A program made the translations under genes and the position numbers. Shown in pieces: positions 57,291 through 64,000 of a stretch of 64,000 bases of DNA. The notes under the pieces were generated by a model, which did not search any database, was not told where the DNA came from, and saw nothing but the letters and a program-made list of their open reading frames with translations. Source of the DNA: Polynucleobacter necessarius. Its GTDB lineage: Bacteria; Pseudomonadota; Gammaproteobacteria; Burkholderiales; Burkholderiaceae. The stretch is from positions 894,457 through 958,456 of the forward strand of contig NZ_LT615227.1 of NCBI RefSeq assembly GCF_900096755.1, read 5' to 3'. Each line of letters opens with the position of its first letter. Positions within the stretch are counted from its first letter, which is position 1.

Positions 57291-58649
57291 TTGAACTACC
57301 AAAAAAGATTACTAAATGCCATACCCGGTGGCGCTCATACTTATTCACGAGGTTTTGATCAGTATCCAGCGAATGCACCACAAATTTTGACTCATGGTAA
57401 AGGCTCATACATATTTGATTCAGATGCTAATAAGTATCTTGATTATGGAATGGCCTTACGTGCTGTGAATATTGGTTATGCAGAGGATAAAATTGATAAT
57501 GCTGCAATTGCTCAAATTAGGTATGGAAATAATTTAACCCGGCCGTCTATGGTTGAGCTAGAGGCTGCTGAACTTCTAGTTGAATTAATTGATTCGGTAG
57601 ATATGGTTAAGTTCACTAAAAATGGCTCAACTGCGGTTTCTGCAGCGGTTAAATTAGCGAGAGCTTATACAGGCAGAGATTTGGTAGCAAGATGTTCGGA
57701 CCAACCTTTTTTCTCATTTGATGATTGGTTTATTGGATCAACACCAATTGTTAAGGGTATTCCACAAGAGACCATCGAAAAAACAAAGATGTTTGGCTAT
57801 AACGATATTTTGTCTTTGGAGAGACTGATTTCTGAATTTCCCGGGCAAATTGCTTGTGTTGTACTGGAGGCTGCTGCAACCGAATGTCCTAGCGTAGAAG
57901 ATTTCAAATCTGGCTGCTGTAACCAAGCGGTATGCACTAGACCCTACCAAAATTCGTCTGAGAATTTTTTACAACAGGTTGAGAAGCTTTGTAAGAAACA
58001 TGGAATTGTGTTCATTCTTGATGAGATGATTACTGGCTTTCGCTGGGACATGAAGGGTGCACAGCATCTTTATGGCGTCAACCCTGATATTTCTACATTT
58101 GGCAAAGCGATGGCCAATGGATTTTCCGTAGCATGTGTAGCTGGCAAAAGAGAAATTATGGAATTAGGGTCTACAGAGTTTCTTGGTCGGGAGAGAGTTT
58201 TTTTACTATCCACGACTCATGGAGCTGAAATGTGTGGTTTGGGGGCTTTTGTAGAAACAATGAAATTTATGCAAAAGAATAATGTCATATCTCATTTATG
58301 GAACTATGGAAATCAATTGATAAATCTTATTAATGATTTAGCCACCACGCATGGAATCGAAGAGAATTTCAAGGCTGGTGGCGTCGCTTGTTCTCCCTAT
58401 TATTCCACGCTTGATCAATCTGGAAATAATTCTCTAGAACTACGGACATTATTTTCTCAGGAAATGATTCGCCAAGGCGTTCTTATGCCATGGATAGCTT
58501 TGTCATATCGTCATGGCAAAGAAGAGCTTGCCGTTACTGAGCGTGCAATTGACCAAGCATTTAAAGTGTATCGTCGAGCATTGGACGAAGGTGTAGAGAA
58601 ATATCTTGTTGGAGAGGTAATTAAGCCAGTGTTTAGAAAATTTAATTGA
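57291..58649 (+). CDS. Class III (glutamate-1-semialdehyde-type) PLP aminotransferase
   Basis: 452 residues from TTG 57291. Segments AIPGGAHTYSRGFDQYP, DYGMALRAVNIGYAED, VKFTKNGSTAVSAAVKLAR, IVFILDEMITGFRWDMKG and the PLP lysine in DISTFGKAMANGFSVA place it with glutamate-1-semialdehyde aminomutase-like proteins. An unusual cysteine-rich insert (SGCCNQAVCTRPYQ, around 208-222) is not part of the family core. In this setting it probably aminates a keto-sugar rather than making aminolevulinate. Reaction unknown. Confidence 0.75.
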   Translation: MNYQKRLLNAIPGGAHTYSRGFDQYPANAPQILTHGKGSYIFDSDANKYLDYGMALRAVNIGYAEDKIDNAAIAQIRYGNNLTRPSMVELEAAELLVELIDSVDMVKFTKNGSTAVSAAVKLARAYTGRDLVARCSDQPFFSFDDWFIGSTPIVKGIPQETIEKTKMFGYNDILSLERLISEFPGQIACVVLEAAATECPSVEDFKSGCCNQAVCTRPYQNSSENFLQQVEKLCKKHGIVFILDEMITGFRWDMKGAQHLYGVNPDISTFGKAMANGFSVACVAGKREIMELGSTEFLGRERVFLLSTTHGAEMCGLGAFVETMKFMQKNNVISHLWNYGNQLINLINDLATTHGIEENFKAGGVACSPYYSTLDQSGNNSLELRTLFSQEMIRQGVLMPWIALSYRHGKEELAVTERAIDQAFKVYRRALDEGVEKYLVGEVIKPVFRKFN

Positions 58650-58682
58650 AGTGCACAAAAATATCAGTAAAAAAAGTAGCGG

Positions 58683-59450
58683 ATGCTTAAGCAAAAAGTC
58701 ATAGTGGTAACGGGCGGCGCAGGACTTTTAGGGCGTCAATTCTGCATGTCAATCGCTGCAAATGGCGGTATCGCTGTTATTGCTGATCGGGATGCTGAAG
58801 CGGCCGAGAGTGCGACAAATGACGTTTTAAATAAGTATCCCGATTGTGCAGTTGCTGAATTTTTGGATATTACGGATAAGAATTCAGTACTTCAGTTGAT
58901 CGATAGATTAAAAGCAAGGTTTGGTCGAATAGATGCTGTCGTGAACAATGCATATCCGCGTAACAGTCAATATGGCCGTAAGCTTGAGGACGTGACTTAT
59001 GAGGATTTTTGTGAAAATGTTGGCCTTCATCTTGGCGGGTATTTCTTAGTTGCGCAGCAATTTGGGTTGCTATTTAAAGAGCAAGGAGGCGGAAATATTA
59101 TAAATATGGCCTCAATTTACGGAGTAATGGCGCCTCGATTTGAAATATATAAGGATACTACTATGACTATGCCCATAGAGTATGCAGCAATAAAATCCGG
59201 TGTTATTCAGCTATCTAAATATTTTGCAAAATACTTTTTAGCCAGCGGAGTCCGAGTGAATACTTTGAGCCCTGGTGGTATTTTGGATAAGCAGCCAGCT
59301 AGTTTTTTAAAGGCCTATAACGCAAACTGTGGGCCAAAAGGAATGTTGAGTTCTGAAGATGTGATCGGACCTTTAGTTTTCTTGCTCTCAGACTCCTCTA
59401 AGCATATTACCGGACAGAATTTTGTTGTTGATGATGGTTTTTCTCTTTGA
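58683..59450 (+). CDS. Short-chain dehydrogenase, PtmA-like
   Basis: Classical SDR of 255 residues: VIVVTGGAGLLGRQFC (NAD site), a FGRIDAVVNNAYPRN segment, INMASIYGVMAPRFEIYKD, the catalytic EYAAIKSGVIQLSKY (YxxxK) and VDDGFSL at the end. The insert before the catalytic Tyr (APRFEIYKDTTMTMPIE) is like PtmA of Campylobacter flagellin glycosylation loci. Ketosugar oxidation or reduction is likely. Preceded by 33 bases. Confidence 0.75.
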   Translation: MLKQKVIVVTGGAGLLGRQFCMSIAANGGIAVIADRDAEAAESATNDVLNKYPDCAVAEFLDITDKNSVLQLIDRLKARFGRIDAVVNNAYPRNSQYGRKLEDVTYEDFCENVGLHLGGYFLVAQQFGLLFKEQGGGNIINMASIYGVMAPRFEIYKDTTMTMPIEYAAIKSGVIQLSKYFAKYFLASGVRVNTLSPGGILDKQPASFLKAYNANCGPKGMLSSEDVIGPLVFLLSDSSKHITGQNFVVDDGFSL

Positions 59451-59511
59451 TCAACAGATATAACTGCAGACTGCAATCTTCTTAAAATCATCTTTTATAA
59501 AGAAAAATTTA

Positions 59512-60489
59512 ATGTTTAGACTAGCCATTATCGGGGCCGGTCAATTAGGTAGTCGCCATTTACAAGGACTATCTCAGCTTCCTGTGGATTGTGAAATTGA
59601 TGTTATTGACCCATCTTCAGCCTCGCTAGAAATTGCTCGCCAGCGATTCGAGGAGATGCCAGGTAATAAGGCGGTTCATTGCGTTCGATATCACTCCGAA
59701 GTCACTTCTCTACCAAAGCAGTTGGACTATGTTGTAATTTCAACCTCAGCAGATGTTCGTCTTATTTGTCTCGAGAGATTGCTGCAGAACTCGAAAGTTA
59801 AACTTTTACTGCTAGAAAAAGTATTATTTCAGCGTATTGAGGATTATGCAAAGGCAGATGAGTTAATTAGGCACCACGGGGTCAAGGCTTGGGTTAATTG
59901 TCCAAGAGGCGCTTACCCAATTTATTCAGAAATATCTGAATTTTTTCATGGGGAAAAGTTGATTTGTGCTCAAGCCATCGGGGGAGATTGGGGGCTTGGT
60001 TGCAACGGAATCCACTTTATAGACCTCTTTCGAGCAATTAGTGGCCAGCAATTACAAAGTCTTAATACAGAATGTTTAGATAAAAAAGTAATTTCAAGTA
60101 AGCGCAAAGGATTTATCGAGTTCACCGGAGCTTTGCGTGGCATTTACTCAGGCGGCATGAATGTGGAGATGACCTCCCTGCAGGGTTCATTAGCTCGTTT
60201 GTTAATAACATTGCGATCAGAAAATCGTACATGTATCGTGGATGAGACTGCGGGAGTCGGTTTCTTCTTGGACACGATAAATGCAGCGCAATGGGAGAGA
60301 AAAGATTTTAGGGCGCCATATTTGAGTGAGTTAATTACAAGCCTGGTTGGAGAAATGCTTCAAACGGAAACAAGTCCACTGCCTACTTTTAAAGAGTCTG
60401 CAAAATACCATTTAACTTTTATTAAGTCGATGGCAAATTTTGCTTCAAAATTTCATGATGGCAATGAAAATATTTGCCTAATTACTTAA
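59512..60489 (+). CDS. Gfo/Idh/MocA family oxidoreductase (second of three)
   Basis: 325 residues with RLAIIGAGQLGSRHLQGL, the cofactor/sugar segment LDYVVISTSADVRLIC and VKLLLLEKVLFQRIEDY (EK as in the EKP motif, Pro replaced by Val). The C-terminal part GGDWGLGCNGIHFIDLFR has the His used by this family for catalysis. Weak similarity to the first and third copies. Substrate unknown. Confidence 0.7.
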   Translation: MFRLAIIGAGQLGSRHLQGLSQLPVDCEIDVIDPSSASLEIARQRFEEMPGNKAVHCVRYHSEVTSLPKQLDYVVISTSADVRLICLERLLQNSKVKLLLLEKVLFQRIEDYAKADELIRHHGVKAWVNCPRGAYPIYSEISEFFHGEKLICAQAIGGDWGLGCNGIHFIDLFRAISGQQLQSLNTECLDKKVISSKRKGFIEFTGALRGIYSGGMNVEMTSLQGSLARLLITLRSENRTCIVDETAGVGFFLDTINAAQWERKDFRAPYLSELITSLVGEMLQTETSPLPTFKESAKYHLTFIKSMANFASKFHDGNENICLIT

Positions 60490-60510
60490 TGAATTTTTAT
60501 TGGAGAGATT

Positions 60511-61455
60511 TTGGATAATGATTTGTGGCTTATAGGATCTGGCGGCATGGCGTTGGAATATGCAAAAGTATTGCAGGCCCATCATATTGCCTTTACTGTC
60601 ATTGGGCGTGGGCATGAGTCGGCTATTGCATTTACAAAAATGTCTGGGATGGATGTTGTGGAAGGCGGTCTGACTTCTTACCTCCATACAAAGCCAAAAT
60701 TGCCTTCAAAAGCAATCATTGCCGTGGGTGTAGAGGCGTTGTCAGAGACAATGAAAAGCCTGATTGAGTATGGGGTTCCTAATATCCTAGTGGAAAAACC
60801 TGGGGCATTAACAAAAGAGGAAATAGTCAGTGCCTTACTTTTGGCTAAGAAAAACTCAGTACGCGTATTTGTAGCCTACAATCGCCGCTTTTACGCCTCT
60901 ACATTGCGCGCATTGGAGTTGATTGCTGAGGATGGGGGTGTGAAATCATTTAACTTCGAGTTTACGGAATGGGGTCATGAAATTCAAGGTTTGAAAAAAG
61001 CACCCGGTGTCAAAGATGCTTGGTTTTTAGCAAACTCAACTCATGTGGCTGATTTAGCTTTTTATTTGGGGGGTATTCCTACTGAGATGACTACATTCAC
61101 TGCGGGTAGTCTTGACTGGCATCCTGCCGCATCGGTATTTTCTGGTGCTGGAAAAACAAATACGGGGGCAATATTTTCTTATCAAGCTAACTGGGGTGCG
61201 CCTGGCAGATGGGGGGTAGAGACTCTAACTTCAAACTATCGTCTGATATTTAGACCAATGGAGTCTTTAAAAATCATGAAAAAGGGTTCAATAAATATTG
61301 AGGAAGTTCCTCTAAATGATGAAATGGATAAACAATTTAAGCCTGGCTTAAACGAAATGGTTAAGAGGTTTCTGAGGGGTCAGGATGATGGATTATGCGC
61401 TCTTGAAAGCCAATCTCAGTTATGGGATATTTATTGCAAGATGGCAAATTATTAG
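60511..61455 (+). CDS. Gfo/Idh/MocA family oxidoreductase (third of three)
   Basis: 314 residues from TTG 60511. LWLIGSGGMALEYAKVLQ, a full EKP motif in VPNILVEKPGALTKEE, VFVAYNRRFYASTLRAL and NSTHVADLAFYLGGIP with the catalytic-type His. This copy keeps the canonical EKP lysine, unlike the first. The 3' end overlaps the next frame; that gene probably starts at 61467, 12 bases after this stop. Confidence 0.72.
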   Translation: MDNDLWLIGSGGMALEYAKVLQAHHIAFTVIGRGHESAIAFTKMSGMDVVEGGLTSYLHTKPKLPSKAIIAVGVEALSETMKSLIEYGVPNILVEKPGALTKEEIVSALLLAKKNSVRVFVAYNRRFYASTLRALELIAEDGGVKSFNFEFTEWGHEIQGLKKAPGVKDAWFLANSTHVADLAFYLGGIPTEMTTFTAGSLDWHPAASVFSGAGKTNTGAIFSYQANWGAPGRWGVETLTSNYRLIFRPMESLKIMKKGSINIEEVPLNDEMDKQFKPGLNEMVKRFLRGQDDGLCALESQSQLWDIYCKMANY

Positions 61456-61466
61456 CAATTGATCCA

Positions 61467-62510
61467 ATGATGAGTAATCAAATGGCGACTAGAGTTCTTT
61501 TAATCGTGCAAAGCCCAATTGGAATTGCATCAATCCTACAACTGTACGTCAATAACATCGATAACAATGCTGTATCAATAGCCTGTATTGGATCAAGAGG
61601 TGTTTATGAATACCTCCTTAAGTTAAACCTGAAGTGTGAGGTTATCTTCATACAGCCTGTCGCCTATTCCCAGAATAAGATGAAATATTTGAGTAGGTTA
61701 AGGGCTCAAAAAGTTGCAATAGATCAGTTATGCAAAGAATATGATTTGGTTTATTTCACTAGTATTTATCAAGATTTGTACACAATGTCTATTCTGACTG
61801 AATGCCAGAAAAAAAATATTAAGGTCTTTAGAATTAGCACGGGTTTGGATAATCTTCATCAATATGCAATTCCAATAAGTATTTTCGGAAAGATAGTAGA
61901 GGCTATTGTAGTAAGGTTAATTCGTTGGATTATTGGCGTTGAAATTAATTTCGTGATGTTAAGTGGAAGATATTTTTTTAGCTACAAAAATAGCGCATCG
62001 ATTCCAACTTTAGAAATCGAAGTTAAGCAAGAGATATACGAGCAATTTGGGGTTTCGGTTTCGGGAGGCTTGTCTAAGAACATACTGCTTTTTGAGTCCA
62101 GAGGCGAGGGTGCAGGATATTTTTCAAACTATCAAAATAATTTGACTGAGTTATTAAGTAAATTGAGATTATTAGGAACTGTATACATAAAACCGCATCC
62201 AACGCATGGTGTTTCAAGGTTTTTAAAGTGCGATGATCATCTAAAGGTTTTGGATAAATCTACTCCAGCGGTCATGATTAATCTAAAAGACTTTTCGATG
62301 ATTGTTGGAATCGAGAGTGCTGCACTTAAGGAGACACGACATTCAAATTTAGTTTCTGTTATTGACAGCTTTGAATTTGTAAATAATGATGTTAAAGAAA
62401 CCTTTAAAAAGTATTTAAAGGACGTGCAAGGTTCAGAAATTCAATTTAAGCCAATTGAACAGCTTAGACTAACTACGCATCCTTTACCGGTCGGACAAAT
62501 TTCAAAGTGA
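61467..62510 (+). CDS. Candidate nonulosonate (sialyl-type) transferase
   Basis: About 347 residues; ATG 61467 (or 61470) is preferred over a frame start inside the previous gene. Starts RVLLIVQSPIGIASILQL, has two GT-B-like halves, the segment LLFESRGEGAGYFSNYQNN, an IKPHPTH motif and GIESAALKETRHS. HP and a Ser-containing motif of this kind are shared by bacterial sialyltransferase families (GT52, GT80, GT38). With legF upstream it is the best candidate to attach legionaminate. Direct assignment is inference. Confidence 0.5.
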   Translation: MMSNQMATRVLLIVQSPIGIASILQLYVNNIDNNAVSIACIGSRGVYEYLLKLNLKCEVIFIQPVAYSQNKMKYLSRLRAQKVAIDQLCKEYDLVYFTSIYQDLYTMSILTECQKKNIKVFRISTGLDNLHQYAIPISIFGKIVEAIVVRLIRWIIGVEINFVMLSGRYFFSYKNSASIPTLEIEVKQEIYEQFGVSVSGGLSKNILLFESRGEGAGYFSNYQNNLTELLSKLRLLGTVYIKPHPTHGVSRFLKCDDHLKVLDKSTPAVMINLKDFSMIVGIESAALKETRHSNLVSVIDSFEFVNNDVKETFKKYLKDVQGSEIQFKPIEQLRLTTHPLPVGQISK

Positions 62511-63724
62511 AGCTTGCGGCAATCTATGGCATTTTTGGCGGCGCCAATGCCACACTTCTATTTCTAACAAATATTCTGCTTGTGAGGATGATTGACCCTT
62601 CAAGTTATGGAAAGATAAACTTTGCATTGTCATATTTGGCGATAATTATTCCGCTCATTTCATTTAATGCTCTTGGAATTGTAGGGATAAAAAGAGCGGT
62701 ATTGAATGAAAGTCAATTTCATGTCTTTAAAACTGCATATAGAAAATTTATATATATTGGAACTGCTGTAATCTTGATTGCATCGGTAGCTATTTCTGTT
62801 TATTACGACTCAGTTGGATATCTTACCTTTATTCTGCCAGCCTATATTTTTTGCATAGCAGTAACTGATTACAGTTCAGCTATTTTGATTCAAGATGGCA
62901 AGCCTATAGTTTTTGGATTTTCTCAAATGCTTGCTAGAGGCGTAGGAATGGCTTGTATTTATGTGCTCATTCGCTTGGGATGCGATAGCTTAATTTCTTA
63001 CTTCTTTGGCCTAACAGTTGGTGAGGCTATTTCAATAATTTATAGATCCTATAGAGGAAATTTACGTTTTTTTGAGAGGATTAATTGCACTATAATCGAG
63101 ATTAGAAAAGCCTCTAAAGAAATAATGCTCTATGGGTTAACTCTATTGCCATTATTATTTTTTGGTTGGTCTTTTAATGGATTAGATAGAATTGTAATAG
63201 GTAAAAATGAGGGCATGACATCTGTTGCTGTCTACTCTTTCGCATTGACTTTGGCTCAATCATTCAGCATTATTAATAGTGCAATTATGAACGTGAAGAT
63301 GCCTGAAATTTACAACAAGCTTGCTGAAAATTCTCCACATAGCATTAAGTATGGTCGATTTTTATTGCTTTTTTTATCGATAGCTGGATTATTAATGCCT
63401 TTAGCTTACTTGGTTATGAGTTTTGCTATTCCTAAGATTAATGTTGAATATGAAGGAAGTGTTGAAATCGCTATTATATTAATTATTTCAGTGATATTTA
63501 ATGGGGCATATAGGTTGGTAATAAGTATTACTGATTTTTATAAGAAAAACTTGCACAAAACTATACTTACAATTTCCGCCTCTTTATTTGCATTCATATT
63601 GATGATTTCCTTTGTGGATATGGGTGGCATTACTGCAGTTGCATTATCGGTGCTTGTGGGTAATATATTTTTATTCTGCGGAGCCCTGCTATTGGCAAAT
63701 TCCTTTACAGGGATTCGACAATGA
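62507..63724 (+). CDS. Polysaccharide flippase, Wzx-like (second)
   Basis: 405 residues, about twelve hydrophobic segments. AAIYGIFGGANATLLFLTNILLV and MIDPSSYGKINFALSYLAII match the MATE/Wzx family. Overlaps the transferase stop by 4 bases. AT-rich, with ATA and other rare-codon-like choices more frequent than in the first flippase (41303), consistent with separate origin. May export a nonulosonate-containing repeat unit. Confidence 0.8.
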   Translation: MKLAAIYGIFGGANATLLFLTNILLVRMIDPSSYGKINFALSYLAIIIPLISFNALGIVGIKRAVLNESQFHVFKTAYRKFIYIGTAVILIASVAISVYYDSVGYLTFILPAYIFCIAVTDYSSAILIQDGKPIVFGFSQMLARGVGMACIYVLIRLGCDSLISYFFGLTVGEAISIIYRSYRGNLRFFERINCTIIEIRKASKEIMLYGLTLLPLLFFGWSFNGLDRIVIGKNEGMTSVAVYSFALTLAQSFSIINSAIMNVKMPEIYNKLAENSPHSIKYGRFLLLFLSIAGLLMPLAYLVMSFAIPKINVEYEGSVEIAIILIISVIFNGAYRLVISITDFYKKNLHKTILTISASLFAFILMISFVDMGGITAVALSVLVGNIFLFCGALLLANSFTGIRQ

Positions 63725-64000
63725 AAAGATACTTAATAATTGAGAATTCTAGCTCTCCGCATGAGGAGGGTATTGTTTCCTTGGTGAAAGTTTTGAAGGC
63801 CAAGAGTTCTTATGTGGCTCTCCTGATTGGAGATGGAAATGCTGGAAGGGTTAAAGAATTAGGTCTGGGGGAATTGGTCGATGAAGTTCATTATCTAAAA
63901 AAATATTTCGCCATTTGTCAGGTGCTGAATTTTAGAATGCATGATGATGTAGTTATCTATAACACTATTAGCGTTAGAAATAGTTTATTTACTTTTTTCA
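63721..64000 (+). CDS. Gene of unknown function, truncated by the window end
   Basis: An ATG at 63721 overlaps the flippase stop (ATGA) and opens a frame through the end of the window, at least 93 codons: MKRYLIIENSSSPHEEGIV, then VALLIGDGNAGRVKELGLGE and a VVIYNTISVRN stretch. The pattern of short beta strands could fit a GT-B glycosyltransferase, but too little is seen for a call. Confidence 0.6.
   Translation, partial: MKRYLIIENSSSPHEEGIVSLVKVLKAKSSYVALLIGDGNAGRVKELGLGELVDEVHYLKKYFAICQVLNFRMHDDVVIYNTISVRNSLFTFF

Noticed and set aside
57291-58649. Tetrapyrrole gene hemL
   Set aside because: Family resemblance only; extra cysteine insert and placement in a sugar operon argue against it.

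Overview
The window looks like chromosome of a low-GC betaproteobacterium in Burkholderiaceae, most like Polynucleobacter. This is inference: the housekeeping order (nusB-ribH-ribBX; minor pilins-ribD-ribE; queC-cpoB-pal-tolBARQ; adk-kdsB-trm112-lpxK-exbD-exbB) and protein wording fit that genus, but no search was run. I see no tRNA, rRNA, insertion sequence, prophage or CRISPR array.

Layout. 1-2.4 kb: end of a dTDP-rhamnose cluster (rfbA, rfbC) plus heptosyltransferase I. 2.4-9 kb: a broken TolC-family gene, uppP, a frameshifted DUF2721 gene, UDP-glucuronate decarboxylase, trmB, gabD. 8.9-14.8 kb: riboflavin genes (ribH, ribBX, ribD, ribE), nusB and four small minor-pilin genes. 14.8-20.3 kb: broken queC and the Tol-Pal envelope operon. 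20.3-32.3 kb: housekeeping (glyA, nrdR, a GDP-mannose dehydratase paralogue, adk, kdsB, lpxK, exbBD, murB, yajQ, xerD, plsY) with a clearly dead xseA. 32.3-34.8 kb: a multiply broken folE, a high-potential iron-sulfur protein and a broken HPP membrane protein.

35.1-64 kb is one long surface-glycan region: GDP-fucose synthesis (manC, gmd, fcl), a broken five-bladed beta-propeller glycosidase/phosphorylase-like gene, two polymerase/ligase-like and two flippase genes, glycosyltransferases, a WbaP-type initiating transferase, wzz, then a full CMP-legionaminic-acid type pathway (legB, legC, legH, legI, legG, ptmE-like, legF). This is followed by a less familiar cassette (three Gfo/Idh/MocA oxidoreductases, a class III aminotransferase, a PtmA-like SDR), a candidate nonulosonate transferase and a second flippase. 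The last ~15 kb is visibly more AT-rich, which suggests a transferred or fast-exchanging glycan island.

Two themes stand out. First, at least seven genes are broken while neighbouring essential genes are intact. xseA carries a 5-bp tandem duplication plus a TGG-to-TAG nonsense change, and folE has about four frameshifts, so real decay is likely, as in a host-restricted Polynucleobacter; some single-base homopolymer indels could still be sequencing errors. folE and queC are both broken, and the FolE product feeds both folate and queuosine synthesis. Second, the nonulosonate locus with its extra oxidoreductase/aminotransferase/SDR cassette is the best candidate for an undescribed sugar pathway.
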